Origin: Linnemannia schmuckeri
Lineage: Eukaryota > Mortierellomycota > Mortierellomycetes > Mortierellales > Mortierellaceae
NCBI GenBank assembly: GCA_029449235.1
Contig: JANATG010000001.1
Coordinates: 496,001 to 560,000, forward strand
Length of the DNA: 64,000 nucleotides
Reading direction: 5' to 3'
Shown: positions 1-12,283 of the stretch, one piece after another
Layout: every line of letters starts with the position of its first letter
Position numbering within the stretch: position 1 is the first letter of the stretch
Notes under the pieces: generated by a model
Seen by the model: only the letters and a program-made list of their open reading frames with translations
Databases searched by the model: none
Told to the model about the DNA's origin: nothing
Position numbers and translations under genes: made by a program

Positions 1-94
1 AGCGCGCGCAACAACTCAGTGATTCTATAAATACCGGACCACCTACTTAGTCAGTTCTAACATAACTGTTGTTATTACTGCATTGCATCACTAG

Positions 95-2249
95 ACACGG
101 CCTTCAAGCAACAAAGACTGAAGGCATGGCAACCGATTCTGACACCCAAGACCGTCTTGCCCACCTTCATTCTCGTCGGTATCCTGTTTGCACCCATCGG
201 TGGTCTGCTGCTCTGGGCGAGTGATACTGTAAGCATCCTGACCACTTGTTACTTTTATTACATGGTTGTCTGTCCGCGACGTATTTGCTTGCCCTATACG
301 GCCCCCTGTTTTTTTTTGCTTGCCTTGTTGCTATCAGACCCTGCTCTCTTTCAGCAGCAGATGATCCAAATAAAGGGAGAAGAACAGCACACGTTGGACA
401 AAAGTATCATGGAATAGGAGGAAGAGGACGACAGGTTCAAAGGAGAACTAGGGATTGGTCGTCAGAAGACTATTTTCCTCGTGGGCCGATTTACAGAGAG
501 TCGACTTGGCCCAAGGACAGACAGCGGTAGGAAAACATGGACAGTTCATAGGATTGGATATCTTCGACAACAGTCGTTGCAAGAGGAAGGCGTTTCCGAC
601 TGTATGGACACAGGCAGTGGGTTCTAAAAGCGTCAGGAAAAAGTAATTGACCTTTGACAACAGAGAGGGAGGGAGCAGTGTTCAGCCAAGGAAAAAGCCT
701 GTAAAGCCCAGGCAAAAGCAATAGCAGATGGAAATACACCAGCATTTTTACATGGAGCACAACAACAACGGAATTGTGATTATTATAATTAGCGTAGGGC
801 TGTCGGACAGAAGCAATCGTGGCTGCTTTGATGGCTCACATATACCGCCACCAGCAGCGCCGCGAACACGCTTTGCACCCATTGCATGTTCTAATCCGTA
901 TGATATACCTTTTTATGATACATATAGGTCGCCGAGGTTGTCATCGATTACACACAGTGCGAGAATGCAGGAGTAAACTATGTATCTGTTCCTCAGGATT
1001 CTTATTCGACCAGCTTTCCCGGAAAAGTAGACCCAGTGGAACCACCAGCATTCAAGGCTGTGCCCGCTATTCAGGAGGGTCCCAACGCAACATGGCCGAC
1101 AACAAAGTGCACGGTCAAGTTCACCATCCCTGACACGATGAAGGCGCCTGTCTTTGTCTACTACCGCCTCTCTAACTTTTACCAAAACCATCGTCGCTAT
1201 GTCAAGAGTGTTGATGCCAAGCAGCTTTCGGGGACTGCCCGCACTGTGGCAGATTTGAACGGAGGATCCTGCGATCCATTGGCTGTTGTCAAGGAGGGCG
1301 ACGCCCAGTTCCCCATCTACCCCTGCGGACTTATTGCGAACTCTATGTTCAATGGCAAGTATCCCATCAATGTTGCAGTCGGATTGACCAGGACCTGTGC
1401 GGGATAAGAGTTATTATTGATTCCACCACAAACGCAATTGGACTGACTGTTGCTTACACCTCTTATTGTGTTATATTGGACTACAGATTCGTTCAGTCCC
1501 TTCTTGAACCCATTCGACAGTACAACCAACGGCGCTCACCCCTACCTTCTCTCTGAGACGGGCATTTCGTGGCCTAGTGATGCGAAAAAGTACGGCGTGC
1601 AGACATACCCTGATCTTAGCCAGATCCGCCCTCCACCCAACTGGATTAAGCAGTATCCTAATGGATACTCTGCCGCATCGCCACCTATTGATGTGTCGAA
1701 GAACGAGCACTTTCAGGTCTGGATGCGTACTGCTGGTCTGCCCAACTTCCGCAAGCTGTACTCCAAGAACACGGTCGATGCTCTCCAGAAAGGCACCTAC
1801 ACTATGGACATCAACATGAGTACGTATCTTATCGAAGGCATTATATATATATTTTTTTTGTTTGTTATCAGTTTATCGGCGATCAGAGAGAGAGAGAAAG
1901 ATAACCTTGATCGACTGATGTGCACAGTGACTAATTCACTCACTTTGTTATCCTACCACCACATATAATAGATTACAATGTGACATCGTATGGAGGAACA
2001 AAGTCGATTGTGATTTCGACAGTGTCGTTCATGGGTGGGCGTAACCCATTCCTCGGAATTGCTTATGTGGTTGTCGGTGTGATCTGTGTTGTTCTTGGCT
2101 TGGTGTTCACTGCCCGGCATTTGTACAAGCCCAGACGATTGGGCGATCACACTTATCTCTCGTGGAATCAGAACGCAGCGACCAATGCGGCCATGACGAA
2201 TGCTGCAGCAACCTCCGCCACCGCCACCGGCGCTTCTGCCCGCTACTAA
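95..2249 (+). CDS. CDC50: CDC50/Lem3-family P4-ATPase (flippase) subunit, 5' end outside window
   Basis: This is the non-catalytic beta subunit of a phospholipid flippase; it chaperones a P4-ATPase and sits in Golgi, endosome or plasma membrane. Visible exons are 95-228, 928-1354, 1487-1819 and 1972-2249 (stop TAA); the first exon lies upstream of base 1. Family signatures are NTAFKQQRLKAWQPILTP, then the first membrane segment (TFILVGILFAPIGGLLLW), the luminal block VFVYYRLSNFYQNHRRYVKS, PCGLIANSMFND, the NWIKQYPNGY region, and a second membrane segment near the C terminus (NPFLGIAYVVVGVICVVLGL). About 390 residues are visible, close to the usual length. The intron at 1355-1486 starts with GC, not GT; splicing it restores the family sequence MFND-SFSPFLNPF. 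The first visible intron (229-927) is long at 699 bp. Family assignment is very secure; the upstream exon is unseen. Confidence 0.93.
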
Positions 2250-2675
2250 GTTCTCCTTTTGGGAATGTGTTGCGTGTGTCTAAAATCTCATACCTTTCTT
2301 TCTCACTCTTTCTCTTTTTGCGTCCTCCGCCTACCTTCATATCTCTTGAACAACAAATGTCTTACTACAAGTGCTACGACATCGTCAGCCAGTCGGCAAG
2401 ATCGAAGCGAATAAAAAAAAACATGAACAAAAAACGAATCCCAGTCAGACAAAGTCGTGGCCTTCGATTTTCTAATTGATTCTTCCCACCATCTCGTATC
2501 TTTTTTGGGGGAATGAAGGAAATCGACGTCACACCTTCAAGTTGGCTTAAAAAAGATCTTCCTTCTCTCACATTTCTTTTCTTCTTTTCCCTTCTGTATT
2601 CTTCTTTAACCAACACCACCCACTCCTTCCACCATTTCCTCCCTCCAGCGTCTCAACCAACTCTCACGCCACATC
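2250..2675. other. Intergenic: CDC50 3' flank and PGK promoter
   Basis: Non-coding. Pyrimidine-rich stretches at 2290-2340 and 2560-2650 lead up to the PGK start codon, as is common for highly expressed fungal genes. I see no clear TATA box. Confidence 0.6.
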
Positions 2676-4763
2676 ATGTCCAACAAACTCTCCGAGAAGC
2701 TCGTTATCGACCAGGTCGACTTTCACGGCAAGAGGGTCTTGATGCGGTACGTTTCTCTTTTCTTTTTTCTTTTATCTACTTTCTTCACACATTTACATAT
2801 ATATGTCATCAATTGTTCGTTCAAAGGCCCTTCACCCGAAGCAGAAATACAACCAAGCGGCAACACAGTACGACACGACACAATATAGCACGATACGACA
2901 CGATCCATTCCGACTGGACGCGAGAGAAAGACGAAAATAAGAGAGCTCACGGTTTTCTCTTTGCACACGGAGCCACCAAAAGAAGAATTCACTCACGCCA
3001 ACACGAAAAGTAAAAAAAAGAAGAGAAAAAAAACTTACTTGTCTTTTTTCCGTCTCCGCAAATAGTGTTGACTTCAACGTCCCCTTTGCTGATGGCAAGA
3101 TCTCCAACAACGCTCGCATTGTCGCTGCCATTCCCTCCATCAAGTATGCCTTGGACCACGGTAAGTCAGAAATAACCAACGAAACGCCAATTAAAGTTTT
3201 TTTTATTTTCGTGACATATGATTAAGAGAAAAGGGAGTCGAGACCCGACATTCACAAAGGAAGTGACGGAAGTCAGCAAAAGTGGGGTAACAAGTAAACA
3301 TGAAAGCGACTGATCCGATTCTCAATTATTATTACGTCCTAACTACCTCACAGGTGCTGCTTCCGTTGTCTTGATGAGCCATCTCGGTCGCCCTGACGGC
3401 AAGAAGGTCGAAAAGTACAGCTTGGCCCCCGTCGCCAAGGAGCTCTCTACCCTCCTCCACAAGGATGTCGAGTTCCTCGACGAATGCGTCGGCGAGAAAG
3501 TCGAGTCTGCCTGCGCCGCCGCCAAGGACGGCAAGGTCATCCTCCTCGAGAACCTCCGCTTCCACATCGAGGAGGAGGGCAAGGTCAAGGATAAGGAGGG
3601 CAATGTCACCAAGGCCACCGAGGCCGATGTCCAGAAGTTCCGCGCCTCGCTCTCCAAGCTCGGCGATGTCTACGTCAACGATGCTTTTGGAACCGCTCAC
3701 CGCGCCCACTCTTCCGTCGTCGGAATTGATCTCCCCATCCGTGCTGCTGGTCTCTTGATGAAGAAGGAGCTCCAGTTCTTCGCTCAGGTTCTTGAGGAGC
3801 CCAAGAAGCCCTTCCTTGCCATCTTAGGAGGTGCCAAGGTCTCGGACAAGATCCAGTTGATCGAGAACTTGATGGATAAGGTCGATGCCATGATCATCGG
3901 AGGAGGCATGGCCTTCACCTTCAAGAAGACCCTCGAGAACGTGAAGGTAATCTATCACTACTGCTTCTGCTGCTATGCTTAGGAGAATTATTTTTTCTCA
4001 CGTCTTGCTCGATGTATGCAACAACAACGACAACATTACATTTCTATCATGCATGGGCATGGACCATCGAAATTGGAACCAATTCATCCATGTCTCTCCT
4101 CTCTCTCTCCCCTTACCCGCAAGACAGAGACACACAGACACAGATGCAGTACAGAGGAAGAGACATAAGGACAACGACAGCAAAAAATCTCATACCCGAC
4201 TTTTCGGTCTCACTTCAACTGACCGATATATCTCTTATATTCACCCTGTAATTACAATATAGATTGGTAACTCTCTCTTTGATAAGGATGGTGCCGAGAT
4301 TGTCGGCAAGTTGGTCGAGACGGCCAAGGCCAAGAACGTCAAGCTCTACCTTCCCGTCGACTACGTCACCGCCGACAGCTTCTCGGCCACCGCCAAGGTC
4401 GGCTACGCCACTGACGAGACCGGTATCCCCGACGGCTGGTTGGGACTTGACTGCGGTGAAAAGTCCAACAAGATCTTTGCTGAGGCCATCGCTGGCGCAA
4501 AGACCATCCTCTGGAACGGCCCCGCTGGTGTCTTTGAGTTTGATGCCTTTGCCAAGGGCACCAAGGCCGCCCTCGATGCCGTCGTCGCCGCCACTGCCAA
4601 CGGCGCCGTCTCGATCGTCGGAGGTGGAGATACCGCCACCGCTGCTGCCAAGTGGGACGCTGTCGACAAGATCTCCCATGTTTCCACCGGTGGTGGAGCT
4701 TCCTTGGAGCTCTTGGAGGGCAAGAACTTGCCCGGTGTTGCCGCCCTCTCTGTCAAGGCTTAA
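2676..4763 (+). CDS. PGK1: Phosphoglycerate kinase
   Basis: This cytosolic glycolytic enzyme transfers phosphate between 1,3-bisphosphoglycerate and ADP. Exons are 2676-2746, 3066-3160, 3354-3946 and 4263-4763; all introns are GT-AG and frames join cleanly to give 419 residues, the normal length. Visible motifs in order: VDFNVPF, SHLGRPDGKK (substrate binding), ENLRFHIEEEGK, the AHRAHSSVVGI basic patch, the nucleotide-binding LGGAKVSDKI and GGGMAFTF, WNGPAGVFEFDAFAKGTKA, GGGDTATAAAKW and the C-terminal STGGGASLELLEGK. Codon use is strongly C-ending in exons 3 and 4, typical of an abundant protein. The first intron is 319 bp and follows only 71 coding bases. It converges with the HDHD2-like gene 307 bp downstream. 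An AATAAA-like signal follows the stop near 4855. Confidence 0.98.
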
Positions 4764-5070
4764 ATTGTCTCTTTTCGCGCATTCTCATCCCTACAACATA
4801 TCCTTGCAATTGACTCTCTTCATTGCTACGCACTAATTGTACATAAACAAACAAAAAAATAAAACATGAAGCCATCTCTTTCCGGTTTGTACAGAATTAA
4901 AAACCATATACGCATTCTCCTACATCGTCTTTTCATTGTCTGTTGATTTGTGATTTTTATTTGTTGGGTGTTTACACGTCTTCAAAAGGCACAGCAATTT
5001 CTTGTGCTATGGGAAATGCAGTACACGCACAGCCAACCCTCCTATTTGACTACCTTCTTTGTGGTCACTT
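4764..5070. other. Convergent intergenic spacer
   Basis: Short spacer between the stop codons of PGK (+) and the HDHD2-like gene (-). It holds A-rich and AATAAAA-like sequence near 4855 and nothing else I recognise. Confidence 0.6.
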
Positions 5071-6618
5071 CTACTTCTGCTGCTGCTGCTGCTGAAAGGA
5101 GGCCAGAATATGATCGGCAACAGCAGAGAAATCAGGAAAGACGCCATCGAGTCCTCCAAACATATCACGGTTTTCATCTTGGGCACGGTATTTCCCCGTC
5201 TGAACCAAATACCGGACGAGGCCCAGTTCTGCGGCCCCGCCTCCAAGATCTTGCTCAACGTCGTCTCCAATCATTACGATTCCTGTTCCCGTCGAGGTAG
5301 GGGCGGAGAGGGAGAGGCCCATGTTCTGGATCGCCAATTCGAAGAACGCTTTCTGGGGCTGTTATATGCCAAACAAGAGTAAAAACGTCGTCAGGCGTCA
5401 ATTTGGCGTAGGATGTTCCACAAATACACAAATGCTGAACAACACCTTATCTTGTATTCTCTCTCTCTCTTCTCTCTCTTGTCAGAACTGGTACCCAGTT
5501 GGAGGGATGGGTATGTAGTTGGTTACCTTGCCGACGACGTGAGCTTTGATACCGGAGGCAAACTCGAGGGCCTCTACAAAGCCTCCAGGACCCAAAGACA
5601 GGCTGGTTTGGTCTTTATCTGCAAAGTATTTTGCCTTGTGGACTGCGATCAGTCTCGGCACTCCTTCTGTTCCAGTACCAGTTCCAGAGTTAGTTCCTGC
5701 GGTTGATGTTAATGATGATTTGGTGTTAAGAAGGATCCTGAACGCCTTGTTCATCTATTTAACAGGAGAACCATCAGAATAAACGGTCGGAAAATTGCGT
5801 AGAAGGAGTTGGTTATTGCTCGATTGGAGTCATAAGGAAGTTTGACAGGCCTGAAGTTAAGCCCAATCGAAGGGATCATTACTTACCATTTCATAGTGGA
5901 AACTGGAGGGTGAGAGGCCGATAACGACTGAGTCGTGGGGTTCTGAGGTCGGGATTCCCGTGAATTCTTCCTGTGCGTCCGGTTCAAACATCAGCAACGG
6001 CCTTCAACCGAGCAATTAATTAGACGAGAAAAATAAAGGCCAGGTCGATGCGAACTTTGTATTACGCGCGCTATATCGTTGAAAAGCAAAAGTAGTCAAT
6101 GTACCTTAATCCGCGTGCTTGGACAAATTGCCGACATGCTGATAGGGAAGTGAAGATCTATGGTATTGATGGTGTACAGTTGAGTATTTTGGCTGAGCAG
6201 TGGATGAGGGACCTTATGAGACATCCTTTTGAGGCTGTTCAATCGTCATGTATGTTCCATAGTGGCGCTCTTGTTGCATATTATATATATATATAGCAGT
6301 AAGTACCTCTTCACGCTTGACGTTGAATCCAAACTTGCGCAACTTGTTCGCAAGAGTGTCCCCCGAGTATTGAGTCGTGTTCGTACAGAACCTGAACTGT
6401 CAGAATGAGACCGAAAAAAGGTTCAATGTTAGTTATGTTGAGCGCGTTAAAAAAGCATCGGCGCCTTGACGACGTAAAAAAAAATGGGATGATCTGAACT
6501 GTACTGGGATCCCGCTGACGCGAAGTCGGTCGAGTGCTTGGACGGCTCCAGGGATGACTTTGTCACCGACGTGGACTGTCCCTGACACGTCAATCAGCAC
6601 ACCGCGAATACTTTGCAT
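5071..6618 (-). CDS. HDHD2: HAD-superfamily phosphatase, HDHD2/LHPP type
   Basis: A haloacid-dehalogenase-like hydrolase of the HDHD2/LHPP branch; the physiological substrate is uncertain (phosphoesters, possibly phospholysine/phosphohistidine). On the minus strand the exons are 6505-6618, 6307-6396, 6105-6157, 5887-6001, 5527-5754 and 5071-5358, giving 295 residues. Motif I is LIDVSGTVHVGD, with Ser where most HAD enzymes have the second Asp; HDHD2 proteins share this. FCTNTT follows as motif II, then LLMFEPDAQEEFTGIPTS, IAVHKAKYFADKDQ with the LSLGPGGFVEALEFAS block, and the Mg-binding MIGDDVEQDLGGGAAELG. A Thr/Gly-rich loop near residue 145 is a lineage-specific insert. The C terminus is a run of glutamines from a CAG/CTG repeat. 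All introns are GT-AG and each junction restores family sequence. Confidence 0.92.
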
Positions 6619-7093
6619 CTTGTTTTGTTATTGCTGTTGGTGTTGTCTCCTGTAAGGACAATGACGTGGTGATTGAGTGGGGTTCTTTGCTCTTGGGTGT
6701 AGTCCTGATGCCGGGAAAGGATGTCGAGTTTTGGAATGGTTGAAAGAAACAATGCGAGCGTGTGAAAGACGCTTTCGCTGTTTGTGACTGCAACCGTCGT
6801 TCAATGTGATATCATTAATGAGGATGATCTTCAGTGTGGTGAGACCGTTGGAAATTTTGGCGCCACTAAATTGAGGTGACCTGGCCACCTTACTATCAGT
6901 CAAGAGATAGAGGTGGTCGAGCAGCGACTACTGCATGCAGTGCTCATTCATACTAGAGAAAGACGGTTCTTGACTTTCTCTGTTTCCCTTGAGGCCTTCT
7001 ACAACTTCGTATGTTTTGAAAGGAAAGAAATCACAGTTGTGCTAACTGTGTCTTGTCCTAGCGCGACAAAAACACTGCTTGTTGTGAGTTGCG

Positions 7094-7124
<31 letters not shown>

Positions 7125-9329
7125 CCTTGTCAAACCTCGCACAAAACAGAATCTGTGTGTCTTCCTTTATCGGAAAATTATTTGTGAACATTGATTGTTG
7201 TTCACTTTCACGAATTGCCTTAGTTTTGTTGGGCGCTCACTTTTACCTCACCTTTTTTTATTACTATACCTTTTCTCACTTGGTAGCTGGATAAAGGTGG
7301 TGATAATGATGCCTGATGATGATGATAAAAGCAACGTACGCCAAAGCTCTAAGAAGTATTGGGCGCTTCGTTTCTTTTAGTGTGCGCGCTTTTTTTTCCA
7401 TTTTCATGACATTAGAATGAACGAAAAAACTGACCCACGACAAAGGAGTCTAGAGCTTCTACCACAAGGAGGAGAGGGGGGTGAACAAAAAGTGTAAAGA
7501 GCCTGTCTCTCCTCCACTCACAAAAAACCCCTCCAATTTTTCTTGCTTTTTCGTGTCGTTTGATACTTGACGTTGACTACCTGAGAGCCACGAGATTTTC
7601 CTTGACCACTCAGTTACCATCGATTCTCATTGTCAGGACTTGAAGGAGCAGGCCAGAGCAAAGAAAGTAATCATATCGAGGAGAAAGGTGGGAGAAGGTA
7701 AGAAAATTGTTTGTTGTATAGCAAAAGAGACTTTTTTTTTGCTGTTCTTTTCTGTTTCGAGATCTTCTTATTGCATGAGAGTGAATTATTAACCGCAATC
7801 GAGCCTCTTAATGAGAGTTGAGCAGTAGATAAAAGATGCGGCTGAGACGAGACGGGCAACGAAAAAAACAACGTTTATTAGAAATGTTGCACTAGTGTCA
7901 TCAAAATCTCATAATTGCTTTTGCGAGCCCTCATAATTGGTGTTTTTTCGATCTTCGTCGCGGAAGGATGGGAGGTTAGGATGTGGAAACGGGGAAGTGA
8001 GATGAATTGGGTAGATGTAAGGGTGAGTGGGATGGAAGAAGATATAGGGGCTCGAATAAACGGGAACATGGTGTTCTTGTTTGAAGAAACATGCAAGTGA
8101 GAAAATAAGGCTAATTGCAACGTGAATTAGATTGCTCTTCAGTTGTCAAGGTACGAGACCATGTGTGAACGTTTTGTACTTCTTTTACCTGTATTTGAGG
8201 GCGTTGGGTCAGGAGGGTGGAGGGAGCAGGATCGTGTTATTTTAGCGGACAAATGAGGCGAAATAAAAGGTATGTGCACAAAAGCTTTCAAGACATCAAA
8301 CACAAAAAAAGCTACGATCCACAACAAGGACAGAGAATGGAAGGAAAGAGCAGTGACAGTGATGTGGTAATGGATGTGGCAAAGGGTTTGATGTGAAGCG
8401 ATGTGGTCTGTTGTTTTGGTGCATGGTATAGCGGGCGTTGAAGGTGAGATGTAAGAAGCCTTTGTTTTCCGTGTGTTGATATACGCAATGAGGGTCAAAT
8501 AGACAGGGCTTACAAGTCCCTTTGGGTTTTGGATGGTGGGCGGGTGGGTGGATGTCTAATGTGCTCTCAATCTTTTTGAGTGCTGAGAAGGATGGAAGGA
8601 GCAAAAATGAAAGGATGAAAAAGGCAAAGCGAGTGAAATAAGAAAGAAAATCAATCTAGGGGGTATGAGTGTGTTGTATGTTGTGTCATGGGCAATTATG
8701 CAGGATGGATAAAGGGAGAAGTACACGTTGAATAAGATGGGATGGGAAGTGTCAAGATATGGTAGGTCTCGGGGTGGTTGCAATTGCTGGTGTCCGTTCG
8801 TCGATTGTTGTGTAAGCGAGTATGAGTGGGAGCTGAAGTAAGACTGCGTATGAGAGGATTATATAGATGACCGTGATTCGGTGAGAAGTGGAGTCCAGTT
8901 CAGGCACAGGGGATGAACAAAAAGAGACACCGGAAAATAACCTTTGATGAACACAATGTCTGGTTCATGGTTCACTTGGTTCTTGGCCGTTACTCTTTTC
9001 TTTTGGTGTGCAGCTTTAACTTTTTACTTTTCTACTTTTTACTTTTTACTTTTCTTCTTTTTTCTTTACCCTTTTCATCACCACTCTTCCTTTCCGCCCT
9101 TTCCTCTTACTCATCCATACCTACCTCCCTTCCTCCCCGACTCATACCCTCACTTCCTTCACCCGCATCCTTTCCTTCTTTTTTCATTCCAACTCATCCT
9201 CCTTAGCCCCTCTTTTGCTCTCATCACCCATCACCAACAATAACCCAAGTGGAGTTCATCATCTCCACCTTACGCCACTCAGGAACAACACTTTCACCTT
9301 CATACCCAACACTACCAGATAAAAGCACC
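6619..9329. other. Long divergent intergenic region (HDHD2-like / septin)
   Basis: About 2.7 kb between two divergent genes. It contains a 27-base T run (7098-7124), a purine-rich stretch on the plus strand around 8100-8800, and a strongly pyrimidine-rich leader at 9025-9235 just before the septin start. No open frame here looks like a conserved protein and no tRNA is visible. Confidence 0.5.
7098..7124. repeat. 27-base T homopolymer
   Basis: Uninterrupted T run seen directly in the sequence within the divergent intergenic region. Confidence 0.95.
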
Positions 9330-12283
9330 ATGTCGTACTCTATGCGCCGCAAGAACGTCGGTAAGCACGCGAGACGGGCGGTCATTTCTGTCCGAGACAG
9401 CAAGCGATTAAAGAAAAAAGCAAAGAGGTGGGTGAAATAAAAAGAGGAGAAAGTACCAGGCGCCCTGCAGTTGAGCTGAGCTTTTACTTGCTTTGCTTGC
9501 CCATTGCTCCTGTCTGGGTGAGGGACAAACATAAAACGCGCATCTCCTCAACTCAGCGAGACCGACAGAGTGGTGGTCCCATCCCAACGATACTCTTTCC
9601 TCCTTATTTCTTTCCTTCCCCGTTGCAAACAAGCACACACCATATACTTTCATTTGGTTTTGCTCTTTTACTACCATCCTTTGTATTAATCTTCTCATCT
9701 CCAGCAAAGATGAAGCAACAGTAATCACAGGAGGAGGCAAAACGGATAATTCGACCTCTCTCCCTGTCTTCCAACGGCATTGGAAGGACAGACACGAGCG
9801 ACAACCAACAACTTGGTCGTTTACCTCCATCTTGAAACGAAACGGGAAAATAATAATACAACAAACAACAACATCAAAACAGTAGGGAAAGAAAAGCGCA
9901 TGCTTGGACGAGAACGGACACAACAGACACTAACAACACAATGACAATAACACAAAAAAATGGGACTTGGATAGTTCATCAATCTTTTTTTAATTCCTTT
10001 CTTTCACAGTGTTGTTGATGTTGTTGCTTCTCGATGTACGAGGGTTTTACTCGTTCGTTCTTGTCAAGTTTCTGAGGAGCCCCTTTTTATTTTGTGGCGG
10101 ATTTATTAATTGCTCACTATGATGTGGTCTATCTGCACTTTCTTGTAATACTGGCCGTGGTCCCGACCAGACCATGTCCCGGCCGAAACGACCGACCGAC
10201 CGCCTGTCAGTCAGTTGAAAAAGAGAGGAGCAGTGGAGAGGAAAAAGAACGAAAAAAGTCATGTTTGCACTGGCACTCTCTCTCGCTCTTCACTTAGCCG
10301 TTTGAAAACGCTCTTTTACTTTTTTTTTCTTATGCTTGCCCCCTGTCATTCCGAATGGGTGGCTCTCGTTCTATTGGAAAACCTGTTCGAATTGCTCTAA
10401 ACAGCAACTCTCTTTACCTTGCCCATCGCTCTCGTCTGATGGGTATACTGGTAGTAGTAGAAGTGGTGGTGGTTTGGGGTTGTTACAAAATGAGAGAGAG
10501 AGTGAAATAGGAGGATGTGCGCGTGTGTCCGCATACTGCTTCTGGTTGAGCATTTACTTTGGTCATAGAGTATTAGAAAGACAGATAATCTCGAAAGCGA
10601 CTTTGCCCTAACCAGTCCTGTCTGTCTGTCAATCATATTTCTAACCAATTCTCTTTTTCTTTCCTCCTTGCTCTATCATTGCGACTTGTAGTCTCGGAGC
10701 TCAACCTTATGGTGGCGGGAAACAGTGGTCTGGGAAAGACCAGCTTCATTCGCACGCTCTATGGCACCCTCAAGCTCCGCACCTCTCCTGGTGGTCTCAG
10801 GAGCAAGGCCTCCGTCTCGAACTTTGGATCAGCAGCAACCACATCGACTAGCGGCAATGGCGACATCACACCCGAGAACAGATCCACCTCACCCAACAAT
10901 AACAGTCAGAATGGAATTGGCACCAAGGCCAACGGCACCAAGGACTCTGCAGGATATGCCACAGGAAAACTCCAGCGCACACTCAACTCGTTCGAGGCTC
11001 TGTTTGAAATCGAAGAGGGCCACGAGAAGATTAACTTGACACTGGTCGATACTCCTGGCTTCGTGGGCTCGGACGAGGTCATTGATGCCCACTGTGACGA
11101 GATCTTGGCTTACCTGGAGTATCAGTTCGACTTGACACTTGCCGAGGTAATTTATTTTTCCTTCGATTGCATTTTTGGATGCATTGGGTCTAGGTGGTTT
11201 CGAGATATGCGGGAACAGAGTCCAACAACGGGAAAGAAGTATTATTTGGTGCATGGACATGAGATGGACTGTGTCCATGCTCTTTTCTTTTTCCTGAGAG
11301 ATGAGGTCCCTGCTCTGGGTGTCTCTCTCTGTATGTGTGTTCACTCGATATGCAATCTTTCTCTAACCCCTTTTATTTTTACGCCAAAAACTAATCAATC
11401 ACTTCATTAGGAGCGCAAAGTTCGCAGAAACCCCAAGGCAACCGACAATCAAATTCACGCTTGCATTTACTTTATCGACCAGGCCTCCCATCGCCCGGGT
11501 CTGTCAGATGCCGATATCCGGATCTTGAAGCGTCTTGGAACCCGTGTTAACCTTATCCCCGTCATTGCCCGTGGCGATACCTTGACCCGTGCCCAGACAA
11601 AGCGACTCAAGCAGGCGATTCTCAAGGACGCCGCCGACAATCAGATCCAGTTCTTCCAGTTCCTCAGCCCCAAATTGGCCAAGCGACTTTTGGCCCAACA
11701 ACATGGCGGAGATCCGGACCAATACCACAGCAACTCGAGAAGGCGTCATAGCAGAAATGGACCTGGAGACGACGAGGAAGCCGAAGAGGGAGGGGAGGAC
11801 GAGGAGTCGGATGATGATGATGACGATGAGGATGACTGGGACCCCGAAGTTCTGGAGGAGAAAGCACAGTTGCAGTCGTTGATACCCTTCACAGTGATCG
11901 CACAGGAGGAGGATGGAACCGATCTTCGTGACGAAAAGGGTCGTCGTATCCAGGGTCGTGAGTTCCCCTGGGGCGTTCTGGACTGCCTCAACAGCCAGCA
12001 CTGCGACTTGAGTGGATTGCGCTCTGCACTGTTGTCATCTCATCGCCAAGAGCTCAAGGAGATCACATATGGATATTTTTACGAGAAATACCGTACCGAG
12101 AAGCTCTTGGCCCGCACTAAGAGCCAGCACATTGCCTACCAACAACAGCAGCAGCTCCAGCAACAACGACAGAAGAACGGATCTACTGGAGGAGTAACAC
12201 CAACGGGATCGACGTTGAAGAACAAGGAGTCGTTGTTGAGCGTCGGGTCCGCTGCCGCCATCGCTGGACCATGGGAGGAGTAA
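9330..12283 (+). CDS. Atypical septin-family GTPase
   Basis: Septins are GTP-binding cytoskeletal proteins that form filaments at septa and growing tips. Exons are 9330-9360, 10692-11146 and 11411-12283, giving 452 residues. The tiny first exon encodes MSYSMRRKNV, matching the short basic N terminus before the septin G domain; the intron after it is 1,331 bp, very long for a fungus. The P-loop is GNSGLGKTS (residues 20-28) and the G3 motif DTPGF is at 130-134. The G4 position reads ARGD (215-218) instead of the septin AKAD. A Ser/Asn/Thr-rich insert of about 55 residues separates G1 from G3, and an acidic D/E run lies near 275-300. WGVLDCLNSQHCDLSGLRSA resembles the conserved end of the G domain; the C terminus is Gln-rich. 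It is therefore a divergent septin, not a canonical core one. The start exon is the least certain part. Confidence 0.82.
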
